Shown here: one piece after another, positions 54,732 through 64,000 of the stretch
Position numbering within the stretch: the first letter of the stretch is position 1
Layout of the letters: every line of letters starts with the position of its first letter
From: Onthophagus taurus
Taxonomy: Eukaryota; Arthropoda; Insecta; Coleoptera; Scarabaeidae
DNA length: 64,000 nt
Direction: 5' to 3'
NCBI RefSeq assembly: GCF_036711975.1
Contig: NC_091968.1
Coordinates: forward strand, 10,726,001 to 10,790,000
The notes under the pieces: model-generated
What the model saw: the letters and a program-made list of their open reading frames with translations, nothing else
What the model was told of the DNA's origin: nothing
Databases searched by the model: none
Program-made: the position numbers and the translations under genes

Positions 54732-55610
54732 ATGAATTTTTCTAATCAATAAAAACGTGATATCATTGAGTGTTTCATTTTATGCTATAAAAATGCAATA
54801 CAAGCTGCAGAACAGTATTTTGATCGTCGTCAGCCTTCTCTACCTACTGTGAAGAGGCTAATAATTCAACACAGAAGTAAATGTATTAGCACGAATCCAT
54901 CAAGATGCATCGGTTTCAACACAAGTTGCATCTCAAGCAGGCACGTCACAACGTACTGTCGTAAGAGAACTAAAAAAGCATAGATTTCATTCATATAAAA
55001 TGGAAGTTTCACAAACACTACCCCCAGATGAGTACAATAAGGGTGTAGAATATTTTACGTGGTTTATTAACATGTCTGAAGCTGATCATAGCTTAGATTA
55101 CAGTTTTGTGGACAGATGAAACACGATTTACAAATTGCGGCATGTTTAATAGACCTAAGTACGAAGGCTTTCACGGCCGGTGTGAATTAAACTAAGATTA
55201 GAACTAAAACTAGAACTAACACTAGAAACTTTCGGGTTTTGCCGTGCGTCTTTTAATAAAAGGTTTGACGTTTCGGATGCCATGTTGCAACCTTCTTCTT
55301 TAAAGTGTCACTTCGAACCAGTTTCTGAAGAAGGTTGCAACATGGCATCCGAAACGTCAAACCTTTTATTAAAAGACGCACGGCAAAACCCGAAATTTTC
55401 TAGTGTAAGTTAAGTTTGGATTTAATGTTTGGTGCGGTGTCATTTGTTCAAGAATTCTTGGTCCGTACATTTTTTATGATACGTTCAACGGAGATCGTTA
55501 TCTTCACTTTCTACAGAACGAGTTCGATAATATGTTGAATGGAATAATATCTTAAATGGTTTCAACACGATGGGGGACCACCACATAATAAGCTAACGGT
55601 ACGAAATCAT
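54732..55610 (+). pseudogene. M2 transposase remnant
   Basis: Starts MNFSNQ then a stop; KNAIQAAEQYFDRRQPSLPT is a helix-turn-helix region, followed by HQDASVSTQVASQAGTSQRT, HRFHSYKMEVSQTLPPDEYN and, in a shifted frame, WTDETRFTNCGMFNR (first D). A foldback insert (55165-55410) intervenes, then FGFNVWCGVICSRILGPYIF and FQHDGGPPHNK (second D). The third Asp region is lost. Confidence 0.75.
55165..55410. repeat. foldback insert in the M2 transposase
   Basis: Arms 55219-55298 and 55327-55406 are nearly identical in inverse orientation (ACACTAGAAA, GGGTTTTGCCGTGCGTC, GACGTTTCGGATGCCATG). The right arm holds CTGAAGAAGGTTGCAACATG then GCATCCGAAACGTC (55325-55358), another instance of the CTGAAGA...GAAAC motif. 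The left edge carries CTAG-rich phrases. Confidence 0.75.
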
Positions 55611-55943
55611 GGAAACTTACGTTTGCCTTAAGCTGTCATAACTAAACGTATCTATCAATTGTTTCCATAGCGTACTACCTGAACAGTTTGCAAATTAAAA
55701 GAATAAATGGCTATAATTTATTTTTTAATAAAAATATCTGTCAAGTGGTATATCATTAGAATCGTTGAGACAATGCCTTTTTTATAAAGTTATGGCCAAC
55801 CATGGTTTCCATTAGAAAAATTACAAGTTTGTGTCATAACTCATAAATTATTGTTTAAATAAAAAAATTAGTTAGACTGTTTTGTTAAACATATAATACT
55901 TTACAAATTTCTAATTTACACATTTTTCCTAAAATCAATAATA

Positions 55944-58900
55944 CAGGGTCATCCACGACGACCGCCCATTAGATGTTTCTGGGGTTCTGGCCAAAACAAA
56001 AATTTGAAAATACAGATTTAAGTATTATCAATAGCGTTCTCTTCGACTAAAATATTTTCAGATTTCTAGCACTTCCGGTTATACCGGAAGTCGCCACCAA
56101 CTTTATTTTTTTTTAATGGAACACCTGTATATTTTTACATATTTGGATTTCTCTGTTTTCAAGGTTTATGAATAACTTTACTTTTTGTAATTTGATTCGG
56201 TCGTTCTCGAGTTATTCGAATTTTTCGAGAAAAATCTGCTCCAGCAGACATTTGTTCAAAAAATCAGAGAACACTCGATTTTTGGGATATCATTTTAGAA
56301 TTCAGAACATGCTTAAACAACATGATGGAGTATGTTTTGGTACCGAGTACGGCTGTCTAGAACGTTTGGTCACTTTACTACGGCGCATTAACTCTTCGAA
56401 ATTTGGAAGTACCATAACTTCATTTTTTTAAATGGCACCCCCCATATTTTATTACTTAGTCGTCTTCGGTGTCTCATTTTACACCTTTTATATCTGATAT
56501 GTCCTATACCTAACATTAATACTTTGGGAGATAATTAAGGTTTTTTGAAAAAAAAACAATAAACCTTGAAAACAGACAAATCTAAATAATATTTAGATTT
56601 GAATATTTATTTTTACATATTTTGTAAAAATATGCAGTCGGAAAAAAAATTTTGTGATGGGAATGTTGTGGTGGTTATGTATTATCGAAATATCAGTAAA
56701 GTTCTTCGAAATGCTATACAGAGTGTTCAAATTATAATATCAAAGCTGAACTTAAGAAAAGCCTTAAAAGTCAATTTTTAGAACGGCAACCCTAACATAT
56801 GAATTCATATCTGAATTTTATGAATAATTTTAGATCAACTTTATGTAGAATGTCCTATGTCTAAAATGTATGTTTATCGTGTTGACACAATTTTTAAGCG
56901 AAATCACAAGAAATATCGCTAAATAGCAGCACATTAGAAAACGACAGAACGACAGAAAAACTAAATAGTTTGACATTTACTAAGGCTATAGTTTATTTCT
57001 GTTGTTGTGATAACTAAGTTACATTTTGTAGTGTTTTGTTCTCAAAAAATGCCACGTTTGGGATTTAGTAATGAGGATTATTTGAATCTTATTTGCATCA
57101 CGGGTGGAATTTTGTGAATGGTTTTTAATTAAAACACAAGAAGATAACGATTTTACAAAACACATAATTTGGACCGATGAAGCAAAATTTTCGAAAAATG
57201 GAGGGTATAATCGCCATAACAATCAGTGCCCAATCATTATTGGGCACTGAAAAATTATAAAGTCATTCGTGAGCAAAACTTCCAAGAATCGTGGAATTTT
57301 AATGTGTTTTGTGCGATAAAAAACGATAGAATTTTATCACTTTTCTTTTACGATGAAAACTTAAATTAGGAGAGATACCAAGGAATTTTACACAATGTGT
57401 TGGGGACAGCATTGCGACTTCTTCCAGAATATGAAGCCTGTGATGCTTGGTATCAAATGGACGGTGCTCCTGCACATAGGACCAATGCAATGAGAGTTGT
57501 GCTAAACGATATATTTGAAGATAGATGTATTGGAATAAACTGACCATACACATATCCACCACGATCTCCCTACTTAACTCCACTCGATTTTTTTATTTGG
57601 GGTTCTGTTAAAGACCAAGTCTATGCGGATCCTGTAAGCGATAAAAACGACATGCAAAATAGAATTCGCGCTGCTTTCAATTCGTTACCCGGCAATTCTA
57701 TCCGGGAAGCCACCAACCGTCACATGTTAAGAAGAATAGAAGCATGTTTAGGAGAAAATGGCAACGGTTTTCAACATTTAATTAAATAGTTATTTTTGTT
57801 ATTTTACTTTTTACATTTTTTCTTTAGGTAGTAGGTACAGTTTCGTTTAAAATTAAATCTAATCAATAAAGTTTTGTTTCCTCTAGCAGCTTATTTGTTA
57901 TCCAATGCGGCTTGGATGTTTTCAATTTTATTATGTTGTGGTTTTAAAGAATTTATTTAACTCGTTAAAAATATGTTTTACGTGCAGGACATTCTACACA
58001 ATTGATCATCTTTTTTCATAGAATTCGAAAATGAATTCATATGTTAGGGTTGCCATTTGAAAAAATGGATTTTAGGGCTTTTCTTAAGTTCAACTTTGAC
58101 ATTATAATTTGAAGATAATAGCATTTCAACGAACCTTACTGATCGTCCGATAATACATTACCACTACAACATTCCTAACACAAACCTTGTTTTCCTGTGA
58201 TCAGAGTAGATAACCACAAGCACAAAGAACCTGAAAATATTTTAGTTAAAAAGCTGGTATCAAACATCACAAGTCTGCAAATTTTCAAACCCGCACTTCA
58301 TTTGGTTATTCACTAGGTCACACTAGGATATGATATGTGTGCGTTTTTCAAAGAACCCTAATTATCTCCCAAACCATAAATGTTAGGTATAGGACATATA
58401 GGATATAAAAGATGTAAAATGAGACACCGAAGATGACTAAGTAATAAAATATAGGGGGTGCCATTTAAAAAAATGAAGTTATGGTATTTCCAAGTTTCGA
58501 AAAGTACACGTGCCGTAGTAAAGTAGCCAAACGTTCTAGACAGCCGTACTGGGCACCAAAACATACTCCATCATGTTGCTTAAGCATGTTCTGAATCCTA
58601 AATTGTTATGCCAAAAATCAGTGTTCTCTGATTTTTTGAACAAATGTCTACTGGAGCAGATTTTTCTCGAAAAATTCGAATAAGTCGAGAACGTCCGAAT
58701 CAAATTACAAAAAGTAAAGTTATTCATAAACCTTGAAAACAGACAAATCCAAATATGTAAAAATATACAGGATGTTCCATTTAAAAAAATGAAGTAAGTG
58801 GTGACTTCCGGTATAACCGGAAGTGCTAGAAATCTGAAAATATTTTAATCGAAGAGAACGCAATTGATAATACTTAAATCTAAATTTTCAAATTTCTATT

Positions 58901-58951
58901 TTGGCCAGAACTCTGTATAGTTCTAATGGACGGTCGTCGTGGATGACCCTG
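55944..58951 (+). mobile_element. mariner-like element with very long TIRs (M3, inner)
   Basis: Ends CAGGGTCATCCACGACGACC in inverse orientation, TA at both sides (55942-55943, 58952-58953). The arms extend about 900 bp: 55944-56880 pairs with 58000-58951 with small differences (shared ACATATGAATTCAT, CCTATACCTAACATT, GGAGTATGTTTTGGT). An ACTTCCGGTTATACCGGAAG-like palindrome lies in each arm (56071, 58804). Confidence 0.85.
57050..57790 (+). pseudogene. M3 transposase, N-terminus lost
   Basis: Begins within RVEFCEWF, then HIIWTDEAKFSKNGGYNRHN (first D). After a frameshift come ALRLLPEYEACDAWYQMDGA and PAHRTNAM (second D). At the third site the sequence is PPRSPYLTPLDFFIWGSVKD, with Y where the family has D. 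It ends NGNGFQHLIK. The DNA-binding N-terminus is missing. Confidence 0.8.
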
Positions 58952-59231
58952 TATAGGTGAATAGGTATCGAACGATATAACAAAAAAAACAGTTTTTTCA
59001 AAATATCTAGTTAGCCATGCATTTATTCCAAAAAACAAAAAGCTCATTAAATTGAGTTCATGAAACTGCAATTCTTCCCCTATTTAATCGTCTCTCTATC
59101 TACGCTAGTTTTCGAGATCTCCATACTAAATATGGAAAAAACTTACGCTGTATATAACCTTGATTTGTGAGTTTTGTCACTAATCGTACAAATAAAATGA
59201 ATAAATTTTATTTTTTTTATCTTATTTTTAG

Positions 59232-59443
59232 GGTTTTGGTTATGATCCTTATAACCCTTATTATCAACAATATCAAATGTACTATGAAAATATGCGTCGA
59301 ACAAATCCCCAGGCTTACGCTGAATGGTATCGGAAATATTATCAGCAAGCAACTGGTGCGGCACCATCGAGTGCTTATGGTACAGAAGATAGAGCGTCCG
59401 TTCATTCGGGGCGTAGCTCGGCTAATGAAGAACTGAAAGAGAG
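59232..59443 (+). CDS. Sec16: Sec16, coding exon 4
   Basis: Acceptor TTTTTAG, donor AAAGAGAG|GTAATT. Reads GFGYDPYNPYYQQYQ then MYYENMRRTNPQAYAEWYRK, a block highly conserved in insect Sec16 just before the central domain, then HSGRSSANEELKE. Only about 60 bp separate it from the right end of element X upstream. Confidence 0.9.
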
Positions 59444-59685
59444 GTAATTTTTAGATTGATTTTAATCTCAAAGAAAGACTACGATAAAAATCCGTTTGAG
59501 TGTGATTTGTGTTCTTTTTTATTTTTTTCTCTATTACAAAACGCAACCATCGCGCACAAATCATTTTTACACAGAAATAAAACATTATTACACATATAAA
59601 TCATTAATTAATTTGAAACACATGGAAAATAGAAATTTTTTGGTTACGGTTTCAAATTTCGTGTTCATTCTTTTTGTATCTGTAG

Positions 59686-59790
59686 GTATTTGCGTCAGAC
59701 TTATTATGGTCACACCGCGCTTCCGCACTTAGGCGGATACTACAGAGATGCGCACAGTGTTTCGGGCCAATATGGCCTTGACGAGTCTAG
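59686..59790 (+). CDS. Sec16: Sec16, coding exon 5
   Basis: Acceptor TCTGTAG, donor TCTAG|GTGAGG; phase fits exon 4 (two bases carried). Reads YLRQTYYGHTALPHLGG and YYRDAHSVSGQYGLDE. The next exon is not in the window, so the following intron is at least 4.2 kb. Confidence 0.85.
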
Positions 59791-59885
59791 GTGAGGCTAA
59801 GAATTTACAAAATTATCTATTTTACCTCTTAAAAATACAGCGAATTTCACTTAAAATGCAATATACAAAAATATATTTCCATAGA

Positions 59886-60051
59886 AACCAGGGCGTACCC
59901 AAGGTAGATGAATAATATAGGTATGCTTGCACGTTGCACGAATTGGCTCTCATGCGTCATCAACTATTGTCTACTATTGTAAGTGTAGGTTTGTTTACAA
60001 TGGCTATGACGTGGTTATGACGTGCGATTTATCTTCCTTGGGCGTACCTAC
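59886..60051. repeat. possible small MITE
   Basis: GGGCGTACCCAAGGTAGAT at the left and ATCTTCCTTGGGCGTACC at the right are near-inverted copies. No clear target duplication. Confidence 0.45.
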
Positions 60052-60104
60052 TTACTTTGTCCCACATAAAATGTAACATGTCTGAATTTTTCTGGTTGTG
60101 ACTT

Positions 60105-60270
60105 GTAGGTCTAATGTTAGTTCTAGTGACAGTGCTAGGTAACATAAGATATCACTATGTTCCATATTTTTATATTATTATTAACTAACACAAGACCTAG
60201 AACTAAAATCATTCGGGTTTAGCCGTCTTGAGAGACGTGCGGCTGAATCCGAATGTTTCTAGTTCTCGTA
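60105..60270. repeat. CTAG-rich repeat with hairpin
   Basis: Shares TGTTAGTTCTAGTGA-like and ATAAGATATCACTATGTT phrases (partly inverted) with 41440-41860. Ends in a hairpin CATTCGGGTTTAGCCGTC, loop, GCGGCTGAATCCGAATG. Confidence 0.6.
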
Positions 60271-60389
60271 GAGATGGAAAATTCTCGAGAAAAAAAAATT
60301 ACTGTGGAAGACTTATTTATGACATTTAGAATATATTTCACGTAAAAACAAAGAACAAAAAATCTTTTATTTACAATTATTAGTTCGAA

Positions 60390-60760
60390 TCTAATGAATT
60401 TTCAGGCAGTTCTGGTCCAAATCACTGCATTCAATCACTTCAATATCAGAAAGGTCTTCATTGCCTTCATTAACCTTCACATTGGTGGCAGAATCTAATA
60501 ATTTTAAATTACGAGCAATAAAAGTTATTTTACCAGCTCGTTCAGCCCAAGTCAATTTCTATAGGCAGTGTGAATAAGCTGTAAGTTCTTTCTGTTGCTG
60601 CACTTGACGCAGGCATACTTAGTATCTTGAGCGCTACTTTACTTAATGTCGATCCAAAACAAGTCCCCTTCCACCGTACAGTGGGATGTAGTGTTTCCAC
60701 GGATTTTAAAACATGGTTTTTCAAATAACCCTTCTCTAGATCGATAAAGGGCCAATTCTG
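60390..60760 (-). pseudogene. hAT transposase, C-terminal piece (hAT-6)
   Basis: Minus-strand VALKILSMPASSAATERTYS then, after a shift, RAGKITFIARNLKLLDS: the dimerisation domain of a hAT. It continues upstream at 61120-61680 and 63170-63800. Confidence 0.7.
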
Positions 60761-61029
60761 CCATTACCTCTGCAGACTCATCTGGGCTTGTTACATTAGC
60801 CATATTGTCTATAAACTCTGTTCCTTGTATTTGTTCTTCTCTATTAAGATGAATTTCATTAAAATTTGGATCTTGAGCATTTGCAGCAAGATGGATTGGA
60901 TTTATTCACATTTGCTTTCTGTTAATTAAAACGGTTTTTTCTTTCCTCTTGGTTAAGCAAAGGGCTTGAGGAAAGGGCTATTTCAAAATGATTTTCCAAC
61001 TCATAAATGCATTCAGCTACTTAATTTAA

Positions 61030-61115
61030 CCCTTTCGCGACGATTTCTTTTCTGGGAGATATAGGAATTACATAAAACTTAGTGGTACATATGTGTACCA
61101 GGAGTCGCGAAAGGG
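61030..61115. mobile_element. 86-bp TTAA-flanked MITE
   Basis: CCCTTTCGCGACG and CGTCGCGAAAGGG-like ends (right end GTCGCGAAAGGG), flanked by TTAA on both sides (61026-61029, 61116-61119), as expected of piggyBac-type elements. It lies between pieces of hAT-6. Confidence 0.75.
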
Positions 61116-61119
61116 TTAA

Positions 61120-61680
61120 CCTTGGTTTATCTCCTTCCAGGTTATTTATTCAACAATTGGGTTTATTAGGTGATAAAAGTTTGAACATTTTACCCAAAAA
61201 TATCTTCATCCAATATCAACTTTGCAACTCGTTTACTGAGTATATCATCAACTATTTCACAAACTTTTAATGTTTTTAATGTGTATTTTGTATCAAGAAG
61301 ACTTTTTCAACTATCAATAATTCATCCGCATCGTGTTTTCACAGGTAATTTTAAGAAAATTGTTGCTTTCGTGTCATTTCTTTCAGTTTGCATTTTTTTT
61401 AAAATAGCCAACAAAATTTGGGAATTGTTAATTTCTTTGATGACAGCCTTCTAACATCTTCCATAATAGTAGACATGGTTTTTATTTTTGAAATGTTTCC
61501 AATTAACAAACAAATTTAGCTTATGAGCAATGCATCCATAAACAGAAATATGTTTATACTTTTCATGAAGTATAGTATATAGCAAAGAATTTTTCAGTAC
61601 CAACTTCTCTCAAAATTTCATCGATTTTTTTCAACAATGTATTTTTCTAATATTTAGTCAATAGATTTTGAGAGGCACTG
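61120..61680 (-). pseudogene. hAT-6 transposase, middle piece
   Basis: Minus-strand HISVYGCIAHKLNLFVNW (the GCxAHxLNL block) with weak similarity on both sides and many stops. Separated from the N-terminal piece by the PLE at 61711-63165. Confidence 0.65.
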
Positions 61681-61710
61681 AGATGATGTAAATGTTTAAT
61701 TTATTGTTCT

Positions 61711-63165
61711 ATACCGGATTTCGGGCCCTGCCCATCTTCAGCAGAAACCCTACAACATACATACATTCCAAAATCGTTCTACAAACAAAATCAAAATTAA
61801 CTTACGTCAAAAACCTTTTACAAAAGGTAAACACACATTTATAATGAGATAGTGATGAACTAGAATTATAATTAAAATAAGGTAGTTGTCCACTGAGTTG
61901 TTACATAAAAAGCGCGCTAAAAGGAAGGTTTAAGGTTATGTTGTATTACAGTCGGCAAAGTAGCTATTCTTCTAAAAAATAAATTCTTCTAAAATAATTA
62001 AAAAATGTCGTCACAAAATACAAATATCAAAAATGGTTTGAAGGTGGAATATCCAAAGTGGAAAGTATGTATGAGTCAATATCCAATAAATCGTAAAATA
62101 AATACCATGTGCAAACCTGAATAGTTTAAACCACAAAATTAAAAAAATAATAATGCTGCGACTTTGGGCATGGAGTGCAAGTGGTGCAAGTCACGAGCCG
62201 CCACCTAACTCATGCTTCTCGTCCACCTGCACAAAGATTAGTTAGTCTATCAGTCGTTATCTAACAGGTTAAAAATAAATCTGACACTGAACTTATAATT
62301 GGCCTGATTGGCATATTGTGTTTGTGAATTTTCGGAAGGGCGTACAATTTAGGCGTCCGTGGGTTCATTGGTAAAATGTTAATTCTGTCAGTTAAGAGTT
62401 CTTTTATAATTTCTGTGATTTTCTTAATCAGTTGTTTTGCTTTTTTATGGAAGTTAATAGTTGGATCCCTGGTTAGGGTTTTGAAATTGTTTTCCTTGAG
62501 GAAGTTCTCTGTTTTATCTATGTCTTCTGTAATAATGATCATTCCAGCGCCTTTGTCAGCAGGGGTAATGATCAATCTGTTTTCCTTTATTTTCCGCCTG
62601 ATGTTTTTTTATTATTCTGTATTCTTCCATAGTTTTCTTGTTATCTCTCCCTAGTAATATTTCTTGTTTCTTCTCTTCTCTTACTAGGATAGGTTGGATT
62701 TCCATTTTAATAATGTTCTCTTCTTTATGTCCCTTTATTGCTGCCTGTATTTCGAATGAAATCGTTGGCAAAATTGGTCTGGTTTTAGGTACTTAAGTCC
62801 TTTTTGCAGTAATTCTTCTTTTTTATCAAAAGTCACAGAAGTAATGTTCGTAAGCTTCTGATGAAATTTATGTATTTCCGCTTTGTTGTCAATTTCTTCC
62901 ATTTGAATCTTGTGTTTATTTTCCCGTAGTATGTGAAGTTTCTTGGATTTTTTCTGTCGTATCTGGTCTAGTAGTAATGTGTCATGTGATTTGACTTCTT
63001 TTATAATCATTTCGATGGTGATGTGGTGAAAATGGTAGTTTAGTTGTTGGTAGTTCTTGTAGTTCTTCGCATATATTGTATCTTAATCTTTTCGATTTGG
63101 TTCCCAGTAAGATATTGAGGGTATTTCTTGTTAGTAATGTTTAGAAAAATTCCATCTTTTAGGCA
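61711..63165 (-). mobile_element. Penelope-like element, internally deleted
   Basis: Minus strand. The N-terminal region FDKKEELLQKGLKYLKP comes first (62735-63010). The RT start follows at 62261-62575: PADKGAGMIIITEDIDKTEN and YALPKIHKHNMPIRPIISSV, a clear Penelope RT signature. The catalytic RT core and GIY-YIG domain are deleted. The 3' tail ends with the hairpin CTGAAGATGGGCAGGGCCC then GAAATCCGGT (61711-61742), which ties that motif to PLEs. Inserted in hAT-6. Confidence 0.75.
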
Positions 63166-63169
63166 TATT

Positions 63170-63800
63170 TTCAAAAACCTTATGTGTTGGAGTTGCAGTT
63201 TTAATAATATTTGTTGGCAAAGTTTTATAAAACACAGGATTTGGTGTTAAGTATGCATTCCTTCTTTTAGTTACCATCACACTGTAAGCTAAGAGCATTC
63301 GTTTCTTTAATTTTCATTTTAATGTCTGCATCAACTTTTTCATGCTCGGAGTCCAGTAATTTAGTTGATAATAAATACCGTGTAGGCATTTTGAAAGATG
63401 GTCTTAAATGTTTGAAAAATGATTGCCAGTGATTATTGTCAACAATGGCAAATGGACCTGTAGCATAAACAGCCCTAGCTGATAGTTTTCTAACTTCTCC
63501 TGTTCAACTTTTGATGAAACATCAATAAAAGCATCGAGTGTGGAACTCGATGAAGGTCTGTTAACTTCTGATTCTGATGTCGTCTAAAATTTAAAAATAA
63601 AATCATCGTCATCTAAAAATAAAATTTAAGAAAATAATTTCAATATTCATAGCTGCCAGCTAGTTTTCTATCGCCTGTCGCAAATATTTTCTAAGCTTAT
63701 CATTGAAGAAGTAGTAGCAGTAGTTGAAAAGAAAGTAGAAGAAATCTTCTCCTTTTGCTCTTTGTCAAACATTTGTTTCACGCCTACTCACAGTGTTAGG
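63170..63800 (-). pseudogene. hAT-6 transposase, N-terminal piece
   Basis: Minus-strand ATGPFAIVDNNHWQSFFKHL, KMPTRYLLSTKLLDSEHE and ALSLQCDGN, the N-terminal part and first D block of a hAT. Frameshifts near 63480 and 63280. Confidence 0.65.
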
Positions 63801-63834
63801 AAGTTATGAATATCTAGCCAAAAATCTAATTATT

Positions 63835-64000
63835 AATATTTTTAATTGTACATAAAAAAATATGTTGACTATTAAAAAACAATTAAAAGGTGTAATAAAC
63901 ACTGTAGCATTCCATTTAAAATAACGAGGTTATGGTCTACTTCCGGTAGACCGGAAGTGGCAGCCATCTTGAAAATATTTTAGATCGAAAGTTCCGAATG
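63835..64000. repeat. mariner-like terminus, runs off the window
   Basis: Inverted match to 42785-42970, with ACTTCCGGTAGACCGGAAGT at 63939-63958. Part of a long-TIR mariner-like family; the rest lies outside. Confidence 0.65.

Larger units (their letters stand above)
54232..59150 (+). mobile_element. mariner-like element with long TIRs (M2, outer)
   Basis: Ends CGGGTGAGTTTTTTTCCATG and, inverted, CAGCGTAAGTTTTTTCCATA, with TA at both junctions (54230-54231, 59151-59152). The left arm is 54232-54720. The right arm is 55600-55941 plus 58954-59150, split by the inner element M3. The arms share GTTTGCCTTAAGCTGTCAT-type sequence in inverse orientation. M2 sits in the right terminal repeat of element X: removing M2 and one TA restores X's terminus. 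Confidence 0.8.
50725..59162. mobile_element. element X: 8-bp duplication, carries RpL27A exon
   Basis: Ends CCAAGGTTTTTATATAAGAG (left) and, inverted, CAAGGTTATATAAGAAG (right), both continuing GTTGTCTAGGTT. Exact 8-bp duplication ATTTGTGA at 50717-50724 and 59163-59170. Discounting nested elements (50993-53152, 53719-53886, 54232-59150), X is about 1.2 kb. It has subterminal copies of AGTGCAA/TTGCAC and of TTCGTTGGGA. No transposase is visible. 8-bp duplications occur in hAT and P elements; a short frame KCVNRGC near 50890 faintly recalls a THAP start, which is not enough to decide. Confidence 0.75.
47054..59231 (+). other. Sec16: Sec16 intron 3, 12.2 kb of nested transposons
   Basis: GTAAGT to TTTTTAG. 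Two primary insertions with target duplications (47130-50692 and 50725-59162) leave about 165 bp of presumed original intron. Confidence 0.8.

Noticed and set aside
3951..61742. Canonical hammerhead ribozymes
   Set aside because: Each has an extra base between CTGANGA and the stem, and I could not identify convincing stems I and III; reported only as a hammerhead-like hairpin.

Overview
This is a stretch of an animal nuclear genome, almost certainly an insect (A+T-rich, spliced genes with GT/AG introns, insect-type transposons; a beetle would fit but the sequence does not prove it). There is one clear host gene, the 5' part of Sec16, which encodes the scaffold of ER exit sites and COPII vesicle budding. 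It lies on the + strand from 38597 to beyond the window. Five coding exons are visible (38597-38692, 38923-40310, 45793-47053, 59232-59443, 59686-59790), all joined in frame. Nearly everything else is transposable-element (TE) sequence, much of it nested. Layout: (1) 1-1687, right part of a DNA transposon encoding a DUF7869-type protein. (2) 1.7-12.4 kb, a graveyard of LINE, Penelope-like (PLE) and Tc1 fragments, including a LINE-derived 358-bp unit in three tandem copies. (3) 13.2-27.6 kb, a minus-strand Gypsy element interrupted exactly at a 5-bp target duplication by a BEL/Pao element (13327-26458). The BEL itself carries a PIF/Harbinger element (14366-17383) in pol and a LINE (21740-25379) in gag. 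(4) 27.6-37.5 kb, mariner and hAT remnants and a LINE split by a Harbinger MITE and by a probable solo LTR. (5) 38.6-59.8 kb, Sec16, whose introns 2 and 3 have been inflated to 5.5 and 12.2 kb by nested transposons. (6) 59.8-64 kb, the next Sec16 intron, or flank, holding a hAT split by a PLE. The TE genes are nearly all broken by stops, frameshifts, deletions or insertions. The least damaged are the Harbinger transposase, the LINE in BEL gag (open ORFs, but with an in-frame gap in the reverse transcriptase) and the TE at the left edge. The items most worth following are: an element in Sec16 intron 3 with an 8-bp target duplication that carries the last exon of ribosomal protein L27A; a Harbinger element whose two opposite-strand genes sit in each other's introns; a hairpin motif, resembling a hammerhead ribozyme core but one base longer, that recurs at PLE 3' ends; two copies of a DUF7869 transposon with matching terminal repeats; and a Sec16 intron that is almost entirely one transposon. 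Boundaries given from target duplications and inverted repeats were read by eye; family names for degraded ORFs rest on recognised motifs, not on searches.
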